Assembly (NCBI RefSeq): GCF_018603885.1
Contig: NZ_JAHGAW010000005.1
Location: 62,001-126,000, forward strand
From: Sphingobium nicotianae
GTDB taxonomy: Bacteria > Pseudomonadota > Alphaproteobacteria > Sphingomonadales > Sphingomonadaceae
Direction of reading: 5' to 3'
DNA: 64,000 bases
Position numbers and translations under genes: made by a program. Below the pieces are notes generated by a model, which saw nothing but the letters and a program-made list of their open reading frames with translations, had not been told where the DNA came from and made no database searches. Shown in pieces: positions 15,973 to 24,032 of this stretch; the stretch's first letter is position 1, and each line of letters starts with the position of its first letter.

Positions 15973-18099
15973 ATGACCGTCGAGGCCGAAGCCCACACTG
16001 CTGCCAAGCGCGACATCAACAAGCTGCTGCGTCCGCGCTCAGTGGCGATCGTGGGCGCCTCTGAGACGCCGGGCTCGCTCGGCGCATCGGTGCTGGCCAA
16101 TTTCGTGCGCAATGACTTTGCCGGTGACATCCACCTCGTCAATCCGCGCCGCCCGATGATCAGCGGGCGTCCGGCCATTCCCAGCGTCGAGGCGCTGCCG
16201 GACGGCGTCGATCTCGCCATTCTCGCCATTCCGCGCGTCGCGGTGGTGGAGACGGTGAAGCAGCTTGCTGCGCGCGGCGTCGGCGCGGCGATGATCTTCG
16301 CGGCCGGCTTTGCCGAGGGCGGCGAGGAAGGTGTTGCCGATCAGGTCGAAATCGGCCGGATCGCGGCGGAGGCCGGCATGGTCATCGAGGGGCCGAACTG
16401 CCTCGGTTCGGTCAATTATCTCGATCGCATCCCGCTCACCTTCATCGATACGGAGATTGCCGCGCCGAGCCCAGGCGGCGTGGGCATCGTCTCGCAGAGC
16501 GGTGCGATGGCCGCCGTGCTCGCGGTGATGCTGGAGAGCCGTCAGCTCGATCTCAGCTACTCGGTCTCGACCGGCAACGAGGCGGCGAACGGCGTCGAGG
16601 ATTTCGTGGAGTATATGATCGCCGATGCGAAGACGCGCATCATCGCGATGATCGTCGAGCAGTTCCGCGATCCGGCGCGCTTCCTGTCGCTGGTCGCCAA
16701 GGCGAAGGCGGCGGGCAAGCTCATCGCCCTGCTGCACCCGGGCAAGAGCAGCGCCGCACGCGAGAGCGCCGCGACGCATACCGGCGCAATGGCCGGCGAC
16801 TATAAGCTGATGCGTGCCAAGGTTGAGCGCGCCGGGGTCATCATGGCGGAGACGCTGGAGGAGCTGGGCGACATCACCGAATTGGCCGCGCGCTGCCCCT
16901 CGCTGCCCGGCGGCGGCACGGCGGTGCTCGGCGAATCCGGCGCATTGAAGGCGCTGACGCTGGACCTTGCCGAGGAGCTCGGTCTCGAGCTTCCCGTGCT
17001 GACCGACAGCAACGCGCCCGAGTTGCGCGCGGCGCTGCCGGAGTTCGTGCCGGTCAGCAATCCGCTCGATCTGACCGCGCAGGGCCTGGTCGATCCGGAC
17101 ATGTACTATCGCACGGTCGCCGCGCTGTTTGGTGACGACCGTGTCGGCACCATCTTCGCCGGCATCATCCAGACCAATCCCGCCACGATCGGCATCAAGC
17201 TGCCGCCTTTCCTCAAGGCGGTGCGCGAATTTAAGTCGCCCAAACCGGTGATCTTCGCTGGCGTCGACGAGGGCGCACCGGTGCCGGGCGACTGGATCGC
17301 GCAACTGCGCGCCGAGGGCATTCCCTATTTTCCTACGACCGAGCGCGCCCTGCGCGCCATCCGCCGCATCGCAGCCGCGAGCGAGCAGGACGCCGCCGTT
17401 ACTGATGCCGCGCCGGTCGCGGTCGCTGGCCTCGCGGCCGAGACGGGCGTCGTGCCGGAGTATAAGGCCAAGGCTCTGCTCGGCCCGCTCGGCATTCCCT
17501 TCCCGAAGGGCCAGTTCGCCGCGAGCGTCGAGGAGGCCATCGCCGCGGCCGAGGCGATCGGCGGCCCGGTCGTCATGAAGGCACAGGCCGCCGCGCTCAG
17601 CCACAAGAGCGATGCCGGCGGCGTCGCGCTGAACCTCGTGGGCGCCGATGCGATCCGCGCGGCGTGGGACAAGATGTTCGCCGATGTCGCGCGCTACGAT
17701 CGCAGCATATTGCTCGACGGCGTGCTTATCGAGGCGATGGGCGCGCGCGGGCTGGAGCTGATCATCGGCGCCAAGAATGATCCGCAATGGGGCCCTGTGA
17801 TCCTGGCCGGCTTCGGCGGCGTGACGGCGGAGATATTGCAGGACGTCTGCCTGCTCGCGCCGGACATGACGCAGGACGGGATCGTCGCGGCGGTTGGCAA
17901 GCTCAAGCAGGCGGCCCTGCTGCACGGCTATCGCGGATCGCCCGCGCTGGATGTCGAGGCGGTCGCGGATCTGATCGGCAAGATCGGCCAATTGCTGCGC
18001 GGTGAACCGCGCATCCAGGAGCTCGACCTGAACCCGGTCGTGGTCTATCCGAAAGGGCAGGGCGCCATCGCGCTCGATGCGCTGATGCTGCTGGGATAA
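15973..18099 (+). CDS. ferA: Feruloyl-CoA synthetase, NDP-forming acyl-CoA synthetase family
   Basis: A 708-residue enzyme that activates ferulate with CoA and ATP. It belongs to the NDP-forming acyl-CoA synthetase superfamily, as does FerA of Sphingobium SYK-6, unlike the AMP-forming Fcs of pseudomonads. Domain order: CoA-binding domain (about 15-140, SVAIVGASETPGSLG), succinyl-CoA-ligase-like domain (about 160-320) with the phosphorylated-His motif at His269 in THTGAMAG, a second ligase-like domain, and an ATP-grasp domain (about 490-708; FPKGQFAASVEEA, GPVVMKAQA, ELDLNPVVVYP). The ATG at 15973 has GGAGAG upstream; earlier in-frame codons lie in the palindromic repeat. Operon with ferB. Confidence 0.92.
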   Translation: MTVEAEAHTAAKRDINKLLRPRSVAIVGASETPGSLGASVLANFVRNDFAGDIHLVNPRRPMISGRPAIPSVEALPDGVDLAILAIPRVAVVETVKQLAARGVGAAMIFAAGFAEGGEEGVADQVEIGRIAAEAGMVIEGPNCLGSVNYLDRIPLTFIDTEIAAPSPGGVGIVSQSGAMAAVLAVMLESRQLDLSYSVSTGNEAANGVEDFVEYMIADAKTRIIAMIVEQFRDPARFLSLVAKAKAAGKLIALLHPGKSSAARESAATHTGAMAGDYKLMRAKVERAGVIMAETLEELGDITELAARCPSLPGGGTAVLGESGALKALTLDLAEELGLELPVLTDSNAPELRAALPEFVPVSNPLDLTAQGLVDPDMYYRTVAALFGDDRVGTIFAGIIQTNPATIGIKLPPFLKAVREFKSPKPVIFAGVDEGAPVPGDWIAQLRAEGIPYFPTTERALRAIRRIAAASEQDAAVTDAAPVAVAGLAAETGVVPEYKAKALLGPLGIPFPKGQFAASVEEAIAAAEAIGGPVVMKAQAAALSHKSDAGGVALNLVGADAIRAAWDKMFADVARYDRSILLDGVLIEAMGARGLELIIGAKNDPQWGPVILAGFGGVTAEILQDVCLLAPDMTQDGIVAAVGKLKQAALLHGYRGSPALDVEAVADLIGKIGQLLRGEPRIQELDLNPVVVYPKGQGAIALDALMLLG

Positions 18100-18118
18100 G
18101 CTAACCCGCTTCCCGTGC

Positions 18119-18145
18119 GTGTCTCGACTTCGCTCGACACGAACG
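18119..18145. repeat. Small REP-like palindrome
   Basis: CGTGTC...GACACG arms around TCGACTTCGCTC, followed by GAACGG; a common short intergenic palindrome. It lies 20 bases after the ferA stop and may end or trim the transcript. Confidence 0.6.
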
Positions 18146-18324
18146 GACGGGATTTTTCACCGATTGCTTGCAGGATATTTGCGGCGAAGCGCGCGCGAGG
18201 CGCTCCCATTTTGCTGCGTGAAATTCCTGTCCCGCTCAGCCCACGGCCCGCAGCATTTCCTCTGGAAATCCGGCTTCATTTCGAGTAGGCGAAATTTTCA
18301 TATACACGAAATCCGCGGAATTTC

Positions 18325-19044
18325 ATGAGCGACTCGCCCTTATCGGCAACGCCCCTGCTGCTGTTGCCCGGCCTGATCTGCGATGCGCGCATCTGGGCGC
18401 CGCAGGTCGAGGCCCTGCGCGGGCGCCGCGTCGTGATGGCGATCGACGGCTATGGCGAGGCGGACAGCATCGGCGCGATGGCCGAGCAGGTGCTCGCCGC
18501 CGCGCCGACCCGGTTCGCGCTCGCCGGCCACAGCATGGGCGGCCGGGTCGCGCTGGAAGTCATCCGTCGTGCGCCGGAGCGGGTCGCCTCGCTGGCGCTG
18601 ATCAGCACCGGCACGCATCTCCCTCGGCCCAATGAGGCGGACGGCCGCTTCGCCCTTCTCGCGCGCGGCGTCGAGCAGGGCATGGATGCGCTGATCGACG
18701 CCTGGCTGCCGCCGATGGTCTATGAGCCCAATCACCTCAAGCCCGGCCTCATGGACAATCTCTGGCGCATGTGCAGCGACTGCGGCCTCGATATGTATGA
18801 GCGCCAGATCCGCGCCCTGCTTGCCCGTCCGGAAGTCGAGAGCCTGTTGTCCGGCATCGCCTGCCCAACGCTGGTGGCCACCGGCGCGCAGGACAGCTGG
18901 GCGCCTCCCGCGCAGCATGAAGCCATTGCCGCAGCCATCAGGGGTGCCACGCTCACCATCGTTCCGGACGCCGGCCACATGATCCAGGTCGAGCAGCCGG
19001 ATGCGCTCACGGCCGCGCTGGCAAGCTGGCTCGAAAGGGTTTAG
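18325..19044 (+). CDS. Alpha/beta hydrolase
   Basis: A 239-residue alpha/beta-hydrolase with nucleophile Ser70 in GHSMGG, an acid in GAQDSWAPP (about 194) and catalytic His in DAGHMIQ (about 220). The oxyanion region LLLPGLICDARIW near the N-terminus is typical of small esterases/lactonases. It lacks a signal peptide, so acts in the cytoplasm. It stands between ferA and the O-demethylase gene on the same strand, so an ester or thioester of a phenolic acid is a plausible substrate, but this is context only. The 225 bases upstream contain repeated GAAAT/ATTTC boxes. Confidence 0.85.
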   Translation: MSDSPLSATPLLLLPGLICDARIWAPQVEALRGRRVVMAIDGYGEADSIGAMAEQVLAAAPTRFALAGHSMGGRVALEVIRRAPERVASLALISTGTHLPRPNEADGRFALLARGVEQGMDALIDAWLPPMVYEPNHLKPGLMDNLWRMCSDCGLDMYERQIRALLARPEVESLLSGIACPTLVATGAQDSWAPPAQHEAIAAAIRGATLTIVPDAGHMIQVEQPDALTAALASWLERV

Positions 19045-19104
19045 CGAGCGCGCAAACCACAAGATTTTCCAACCTCATGATCTCAGTCTGAAGGAGAGTA
19101 TTAC

Positions 19105-20490
19105 ATGGCGAAGAGTCTTCAAGATGTGCTGGATGGCGCCGGGAATGTCGTCGACTTCCTGCGCAACCAGCAGGCCGGCCCGAACGTCTATCCGGGCGTT
19201 CCCGCCGAATATACCAACTGGCGCAACGAGCAGCGCGCCTGGGCGAAGACCGCCGTGCTCTTTAACCAGAGCTACCACATGGTCGAACTGATGGTCGAGG
19301 GCCCGGATGCCTTCGCGTTCCTCGAGGCGCTTGCCATCAACAGCTTCAAGAACTTCAAGCCCGGCCGCGCCAAGCAGTGGGTGCCGGTGACCGAAGAAGG
19401 CTATGTCATCGGCGACGTCATCCTCTTCTATCTGGCGGAAGAGAAGTTCAACCTGGTCGGCCGCGCCCCCGCGATCGAGTGGGCCGAGTTCCATGCCGCC
19501 ACCGGCAAGTGGAACGTCACTGTGACCCGCGACGAGCGCACCGCGCTGCGCACCGACGGCGTGCGTCGCCACTATCGCTTCCAGCTGCAGGGCCCCAACG
19601 CCATGGCGATCCTGAGCGACGCGATGGGCCAGACCGCACCGGACATCAAGTTCTTCAACATGGCCGACGTCGTGATCAACGGGAAGACCGTCGGTGCGCT
19701 GCGTCACGGCATGGCTGGCCAGCCGGGCTATGAGCTTTATGGCCCCTGGGCGGACTATGAGGCGGTTCACTCGGCGCTGGTCAAGGCCGGCGAAAAGCAT
19801 GGCCTCGCCCTCGTCGGCGGCCGCGCATATTCGTCCAACACGCTGGAGTCGGGCTGGGTCCCGTCGCCATTCCCCGGCTACATGTTCGGCGAAGGCTCGG
19901 CCGCGTTCCGCAAGTGGGCGGGCGAGAACAGCTATGGCGCCAAATGCTCCATCGGCGGCTCGCACATCCCCGAGAAGCTCGAGGGCTACGGCCTGACCCC
20001 CTGGGATGTCGGCTACGGCATTATCGTCAAGTTCGACCATGATTTCATCGGCCGCGCCGCGCTCGAGAAAATGGCTGCCGGTCCGCACCGCGAGAAGGTG
20101 ACGCTGGCTCTGGACGACGAGGACATGCTGCGCGTCATGAGCAGCTATTTCGCTGCGGAAGGCCGCGCGAAATATTTCGAGTTCCCGAGCGCCGTTTACT
20201 CGATGCACCCCTATGACGCGGTGCTGAAGGACGGCAAGCAGATCGGCGTGTCGACCTGGGTCGGCTACTCGTCGAACGAGGGCAAGATGCTGACGCTCGC
20301 CATGATCGATCCGGCCTATGCCACGCCCGGCACCGAGGTTTCGCTGCTGTGGGGCGAGCCCAATGGCGGCACCAAGAAGCCGACCGTCGAGCCGCACGAG
20401 CAGACCGAGATCAAGGCGATCGTCGCGCCCGTGCCTTACTCGGCCGTCGCGCGCACTGGCTATGCCGACAGCTGGCGCAACAAGAAGTAA
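19105..20490 (+). CDS. Tetrahydrofolate-dependent aromatic O-demethylase (LigM/DesA family)
   Basis: A 461-residue GcvT-like aminomethyltransferase-fold protein. In sphingomonads this family (LigM for vanillate/3-O-methylgallate, DesA for syringate) moves the aryl methyl group to tetrahydrofolate, giving 5-methyl-THF and a catechol. Shared segments include NWRNEQRAWAKTAVLFNQSYHMVELMVEG, AKQWVPVTEEGYVIGDVILFYLAEE, RHGMAGQPGYELYGP, SNTLESGWVPSPFPGYMFG and GYGIIVKFDHDFIGR. I cannot separate LigM from DesA by eye. With ferBA next door, vanillate (from vanillin) is the natural substrate and protocatechuate the product. Strong ribosome site AAGGAGA; strong terminator after the gene. Confidence 0.88.
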   Translation: MAKSLQDVLDGAGNVVDFLRNQQAGPNVYPGVPAEYTNWRNEQRAWAKTAVLFNQSYHMVELMVEGPDAFAFLEALAINSFKNFKPGRAKQWVPVTEEGYVIGDVILFYLAEEKFNLVGRAPAIEWAEFHAATGKWNVTVTRDERTALRTDGVRRHYRFQLQGPNAMAILSDAMGQTAPDIKFFNMADVVINGKTVGALRHGMAGQPGYELYGPWADYEAVHSALVKAGEKHGLALVGGRAYSSNTLESGWVPSPFPGYMFGEGSAAFRKWAGENSYGAKCSIGGSHIPEKLEGYGLTPWDVGYGIIVKFDHDFIGRAALEKMAAGPHREKVTLALDDEDMLRVMSSYFAAEGRAKYFEFPSAVYSMHPYDAVLKDGKQIGVSTWVGYSSNEGKMLTLAMIDPAYATPGTEVSLLWGEPNGGTKKPTVEPHEQTEIKAIVAPVPYSAVARTGYADSWRNKK

Positions 20491-20518
20491 TCGGCTCGCG
20501 CTGATTGCCTGAAGAATG

Positions 20519-20552
20519 GGCGGGGCTGCCGAGAGGCAAGCCCCGCTTTTTT
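20519..20552 (+). terminator. Rho-independent terminator after the O-demethylase
   Basis: Stem GCGGGGCT (20520-20527) pairs with AGCCCCGC (about 20539-20546), loop contains a second small GCC/GGC pairing, followed by a run of six to seven T. Confidence 0.88.
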
Positions 20553-20588
20553 GTACGTGATAATCCTGCCTTGTCGCGCAATTCGGTC

Positions 20589-20651
20589 GAAGGTCACGAA
20601 GGTCACGAAGGTCACGAAGGTCACGAAGGTCACGAAGGTCACGAAGGTCAC
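20589..20651. repeat. Seven perfect tandem copies of a 9-bp unit
   Basis: GAAGGTCAC repeated seven times without a mismatch (63 bases). Two copies of the variant GAAGGTGAC follow at 20748-20765. In one frame it would read Lys-Val-Thr repeats, but no credible gene spans it. Confidence 0.95.
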
Positions 20652-20747
20652 GGTGTGGCGTAATTTCTTATTCCGCGACGGGAGGGCCACTCATGACCGA
20701 TATGTCACCATCGCCTCTCATGCGTCCTCGTTACGTGCTGGAGGCTG

Positions 20748-20765
20748 GAAGGTGACGAAGGTGAC
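20748..20765. repeat. Two tandem copies of the variant unit GAAGGTGAC
   Basis: Differs from the upstream array by one base per unit (C to G). Separated from it by about 96 bases. Same orientation and same frame as the seven-copy array. Confidence 0.85.
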
Positions 20766-21013
20766 ACTATGTCCCCGTCACCGTTCGCTTCCTCAAGGCG
20801 TCGGCAGAGGGGAGCAAGGGTTCGTCTGGCGCGGCAGGGTTTGCGCACCGGAGAGGTGAAAAGTCAGCCATGAGAAAGAGCCGTGTCGCGCCCTTTTCGT
20901 CGAAGCGCGGCGAACAGGAGGCGGTGTATTGCAACGCTGGCATGGTCCGCCGTCAGTAGGACAGCGAAAAGTTGAGGTCGGGTTTTGGCGACGAAGCGTA
21001 CGTTGCTTTATAG

Positions 21014-21138
21014 CCCTCTCCCGCTTTCGCGGGAGAGGGTTGGGTGAGGGTCTTTCTTCTTTCTGGAACGGCAAAGAAGACAGACCCTCACCGTCCCGTT
21101 TCGCGGGCCCCTCCCTCTCCCGCGAAAGCGGGAGAGGG
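21014..21138. repeat. Long inverted repeat made of two G/C-rich hairpins
   Basis: Hairpin CCCTCTCCCGC-TTTC-GCGGGAGAGGG at 21014-21039 and its mirror CCCTCTCCCGC-GAAA-GCGGGAGAGGG at 21113-21138. Bases just inside (GGGTGAGGGTCT and AGACCCTCACC) also pair, so the whole 125 bases can fold as one element. Intergenic mobile-type palindrome. Confidence 0.85.
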
Positions 21139-21176
21139 GAAGAGCAGACAGTCCGCACGCCACCCATATCGGATAG

Positions 21177-22061
21177 TCATCCCTCATTGCCTGCTGCACC
21201 CGCCTCCATCAGCCACGCCCGAAATTCCCGCATTGCCGGGCTTTCCTGCCGGGACATTAGGCGCGTCAGCCAGTAGCTGCCTGCGATGATCTCGACGGTG
21301 AACGGCCGGACGAGGCGCCCGCTTTGCAAATCCGTCTCGAACATTGCGGCTGGCGCCAGCGCGATGCCATGGCCGGCCATCGCAGTGGCGACGCTCAGGA
21401 TCGAGCTGTCGAACACGGGACCGCGCAGGGCGGGGCAGGGTCGGCCTGCTACAGCAAACCAGCGTCCCCATTCGTCAGCGCGATAGGAGCGCAGCAGCGT
21501 TTCGCGGGCGAGCGCCGCCGGATCGCCGCCGATCCGCTCGGCCGCCGCAGGCGCGCAAAGCGGCGTCATCGGTGCAGCCATGATCGGCTCGGCATGCGTG
21601 CCGTGCCACGCGCCGTCGCCGAAGCGGATCGCATAATCGAGGCCTTCGCCGGCCAGATCGACGCGGTTGTTGTTGGTCATGATGCGCAGGTCGACTTGAG
21701 GGCAGGCGCGAGTGAAGTCGGCGACCCGATCCAGCAGCCAGCCCGCCGCAAAGGTGCCGACCACGCCCACGGTCAGTACCTCACGCATGCGCCCATCGGC
21801 GAAACGGTCGAGCGTCGCGCCCATGGTGTCGAAGGCGTCGGCGACGACCGGCACGAGCGCCTGCCCCTCGGCGGTGAGCGCCAGGCCACGCGGCAGCCGG
21901 CGGAACAGCGGCAGCCCGAGCCGCCGCTCGAGCTGTGCGACCTGATGGCTCACCGCGCCCTGGCTGACGTGCAGTTCGATCGCGGCGCGAGTGAAATTGA
22001 GATGGCGCGCCGCGGCCTCGAAGGCGCGCAGGGCGTTGAGCGGCAGGTGCGATCGGTCCAT
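21177..22061 (-). CDS. LysR-family regulator, AmpR/GcvA-like
   Basis: A 294-residue LysR regulator. Winged helix at about 1-60 (HLPLNALRAFEAAARHLNFTRAAIELHVSQGAVSHQVAQLE), then the effector domain. The N-terminus closely resembles AmpR, which controls chromosomal beta-lactamases in response to muropeptides, and it is divergent from a beta-lactamase gene. The ATG at 22061 (MDRSHLPLNALRAF) is chosen because it matches the AmpR start; the ATG at 22085 would begin inside a T-N11-A palindrome (22071-22085) that looks like its operator. Control of the neighbouring gene is inferred. Confidence 0.88.
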   Translation of the reverse strand: MDRSHLPLNALRAFEAAARHLNFTRAAIELHVSQGAVSHQVAQLERRLGLPLFRRLPRGLALTAEGQALVPVVADAFDTMGATLDRFADGRMREVLTVGVVGTFAAGWLLDRVADFTRACPQVDLRIMTNNNRVDLAGEGLDYAIRFGDGAWHGTHAEPIMAAPMTPLCAPAAAERIGGDPAALARETLLRSYRADEWGRWFAVAGRPCPALRGPVFDSSILSVATAMAGHGIALAPAAMFETDLQSGRLVRPFTVEIIAGSYWLTRLMSRQESPAMREFRAWLMEAGAAGNEG

Positions 22062-22070
22062 CGGCCAATC

Positions 22071-22085
22071 ATGAATTGAGTTCAT
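22071..22085. promoter_or_regulatory. T-N11-A type LysR operator candidate
   Basis: ATGAA-TTGAG-TTCAT: five-base inverted arms with the T-N11-A spacing expected of LysR boxes. It sits 10 bases upstream of the regulator start and 90 bases upstream of the beta-lactamase start, in their shared 114-base gap. Confidence 0.6.
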
Positions 22086-22175
22086 GGCTCTGTCGAGAAA
22101 TCATGCTTTGCGAGCCGGCCCGGCATGCGGCAGTTTGCGCGGAGACAAGCAACGGAGCGATGTGGGAGCATGCGC

Positions 22176-23093
22176 ATGAGGAAGCGGACGATCTGTCTCG
22201 GCCTGAGCCTGGCTGTGACCTGCAGCACCTTTGCAGCCGGCATCAGACCGGCAGGCGGAGACCCGCTGCTGCGGCCGATCGCGCCGGATTATGCCAGGCA
22301 GTGGCTGGAGCCGACGCCGCCGGTACGTGTCTTCGGCCGGACTTATCTTGTTGGCTTTGGCGGGCTGAACGTCGGGCTCATCAGGACAAGCGGCGGCCTG
22401 ATCCTGATCGACGGTGCCGTGCCGCAGGCCGTCCCGGCGATCGAGGCGAATATCCGCAAGCTCGGCTTCACCGTCCGCGACATCAAATATATTCTCAGCA
22501 CCGAGCCGCATTACGATCATGCCAGCGGCATCGCCGCGCTCGCGCGGGACAGCGGCGCCACGGTGCTGGCCAGCGCCTTGGCGGCAAGGGAACTGCGCGC
22601 GGGGGAGGGCGACAAGGATGATCCCCAGGCCGGCCATCTCGAGCGCTATCCGGGCATCACGCGGATCCGCGCGGTGCGCGACGGCGAGACGATCAGGCTC
22701 GGCGACACGGTTGTCACCGCCATCTCGACGCCCGGCCACACACTCGGCTCGATGAGCTGGAGCTGGCGCAACTGCGAGGGCCGCCGCTGCGCGCAGATCG
22801 TCTTCGCCGCCAGCGTCAACCCGACCGCGCCGGATACCTATCGCTTCTTCGATCCGGCGCACCGCCTGTTCCTCGCCGCCTATGAGGGGACATTCCGCCG
22901 CCTGCGCAGCCTGCCCTGCGACTTGCTGATCACCGCCCATCCGCAGCAATCGGGCGGCGCCGAGAAGCTGGCGAAACTGCTCCAGCATCGCCAGCCCAAC
23001 CCCTATGTCGATCCCAACGCCTGCAAGACCTACGCGGACCTGCACGAGGGACTGCTCAAGGCGCGGCTGGACAAGGAGGTCACGACGCGGTGA
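22176..23093 (+). CDS. Subclass B3 metallo-beta-lactamase, Glu116 variant
   Basis: A 305-residue exported metallo-beta-lactamase. Signal peptide about 1-25. The B3-type strand run RVFGRTYLVGFGGLNVGLIRTSGGLILIDG is followed by the metal motif STEPHYDHASG: His112, Asp114, His115 correspond to 118, 120, 121 of the standard numbering, but position 116 is Glu110 instead of His. His in TPGHTLGS and in TAHPQQSGG complete the site. B3 enzymes with an active-site Glu have been described from Sphingobium indicum, so this is a known but rare type (B3-E). Start at 22176 gives good spacing to GGGAG; 22170 is also possible. Divergent AmpR-like regulator predicts inducible expression. Confidence 0.88.
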   Translation: MRKRTICLGLSLAVTCSTFAAGIRPAGGDPLLRPIAPDYARQWLEPTPPVRVFGRTYLVGFGGLNVGLIRTSGGLILIDGAVPQAVPAIEANIRKLGFTVRDIKYILSTEPHYDHASGIAALARDSGATVLASALAARELRAGEGDKDDPQAGHLERYPGITRIRAVRDGETIRLGDTVVTAISTPGHTLGSMSWSWRNCEGRRCAQIVFAASVNPTAPDTYRFFDPAHRLFLAAYEGTFRRLRSLPCDLLITAHPQQSGGAEKLAKLLQHRQPNPYVDPNACKTYADLHEGLLKARLDKEVTTR

Positions 23094-23507
23094 AGCCCTG
23101 AAAACACACCCCACCTCTGGTAAGGGGCAGGCGGCGTGGATAAAGTCCAGGCAGCACTATGTCTGTTTGATGAAGGCAGATGAGATCGTTGGAAAACGGT
23201 GATAGGCCAGGAAAAGGCCATGGGTTGCCAGGAACGACGGCTATCCGGCATTTTCGCCGGCAAGCCGACAGTCGGGACACGACGACATTGCCGTTATTAG
23301 CCCCTCCTCTTCAGAGGAGGGGTTGGGGTGGTGTTGGACAGTTCGACCGATCGCTAAGCGAGCGATGCTGGCGCATCGCCACCACCCCCTACCCCTCCTC
23401 TGAAGAGGAGGGGCTAACGTCCGCTCACCACCCCGTTTCGGCATCCAGCCCCGATTGTCAGCACGTAAGAGCGGACAATCATCAAAGCGCAAATTTGTCC
23501 CCGCGCC
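23094..23507. other. Non-coding stretch with one nested palindrome
   Basis: About 414 bases between the beta-lactamase and the DUF4169 gene. The main feature is the palindromic element at 23297-23417. No gene-like frame with a ribosome site was seen. Confidence 0.6.
23297..23417. repeat. Nested palindromic element (two outer hairpins, two inner hairpins)
   Basis: Outer hairpins CCCCTCCTCT-TC-AGAGGAGGGG (23301-23322) and CCCCTCCTCT-GA-AGAGGAGGGG (23392-23413) are inverted copies and extend through a shared GGGGTGGTG/CACCACCCC. The loop holds ATCGCT-AAGCG-AGCGAT and GCGATG-CTGGCG-CATCGC. Same architecture as elements at 41822-41966 and 56842-56996. Confidence 0.85.
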
Positions 23508-23696
23508 CTATTCTTCCCCCTCAACCTCTCGCCGCGCCCCCTCGATCTCCCGCATCGTCCGCTCCGCCTCGGCCGCGTCGCGTTGCTTCTGCGCCTTGGT
23601 CCGCCCGAACTTCGCCCGGTTTTCTGCCGCGCGCTGTTGCGCTTTGGCTCGTTCCCGCGCCTTGCGGGCCATGCGCAGGTTGACGATCTCGGCCAT
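23508..23696 (-). CDS. DUF4169 family small protein
   Basis: A 62-residue, highly charged, helical protein: MAEIVNLRMARKARERAKAQ start, then Ala/Arg/Glu-rich with NRAKFGRTKAQKQRDAAEAERT. This pattern is the DUF4169 family of alphaproteobacteria, of unknown function. It starts 2 bases after the stop of the cupin gene, so it is probably co-transcribed with the IclR regulator and cupin. The ATG at 23696 overlaps no other signal; longer frames upstream are antisense-like. Confidence 0.8.
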   Translation of the reverse strand: MAEIVNLRMARKARERAKAQQRAAENRAKFGRTKAQKQRDAAEAERTMREIEGARREVEGEE

Positions 23697-23698
23697 GA

Positions 23699-24028
23699 TC
23701 AGGTCTCCCCCAGATGCACCGCGAGCCACACCGTGGGCGGATCGGCCTGCGTCCACGTCACGCGATGCGCGACACGAGCCGGGATCAGCAGCGCGTCGCC
23801 CGGCACCAGCGCCTGCTCGCCCGTGCCGTCGAACCACAGTCGCGCTGCGCCGGCCAATAGCAGCACCCACTCGTCATGATTCTGATCGTAGGGCGCGTCG
23901 GCCGGCGTCACCTGCCCTTGCGACACGATGCGCTCGATCCGGACGCCGGGCCGGGCGAGCAGGGTGGTGAACAGTTCCTGCGCCCGCGCGTCGGGCAACG
24001 AGGCGAGGAGGTTGCGCGGCGCCGTCAC
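23699..24028 (-). CDS. Small cupin-domain protein
   Basis: A 109-residue single-domain cupin. Motif 1 is YDQNHDEWVLLLAGAARL and motif 2 is PGDALLIPARVAHRV; the His and Glu/Asp positions can hold a metal. Start is set at GTG 24028 because the IclR gene ends 5 bases upstream and the protein from there (VTAPRNLLASLPDAR) has a normal length; the frame is open further 5' inside the IclR gene. Cupins of this size can be phosphomannose-isomerase-like or ectoine-synthase-like; the family often appears beside alphaproteobacterial DUF4169. Function unknown. Confidence 0.75.
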   Translation of the reverse strand: MTAPRNLLASLPDARAQELFTTLLARPGVRIERIVSQGQVTPADAPYDQNHDEWVLLLAGAARLWFDGTGEQALVPGDALLIPARVAHRVTWTQADPPTVWLAVHLGET

Positions 24029-24032
24029 CGGT

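Larger units (their letters stand above)
20553..21176. other. Non-coding stretch rich in repeats
   Basis: About 620 bases between the O-demethylase terminator and the regulator gene. It holds the 9-bp tandem array, its two-copy variant and a long inverted repeat at 21014-21138. No open frame here has a ribosome site or recognisable protein; the longest frame on the plus strand is just the repeat read as Lys-Val-Thr. Confidence 0.6.

Noticed and set aside
13798..15996. A 732-codon open frame on the minus strand
   Set aside because: It runs antisense through ferB and through two promoters; only its last 181 codons, with a lipobox, look like a real protein. The rest is high-GC shadow.
16039..17991. 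A 650-codon frame antisense to ferA
   Set aside because: Arg/Asp/Leu-rich composition typical of the opposite strand of a GC-rich gene; no family resemblance and ferA is certain.
20551..20859. Plus-strand frame coding for Lys-Val-Thr repeats
   Set aside because: Begins at a TTG inside the terminator region, has no ribosome site, and its content is just the DNA repeat translated.
23297..23417. Possible CRISPR-like direct repeats
   Set aside because: The repeats are inverted, not direct, there are only two outer units and no regular spacers, and no cas genes are nearby.
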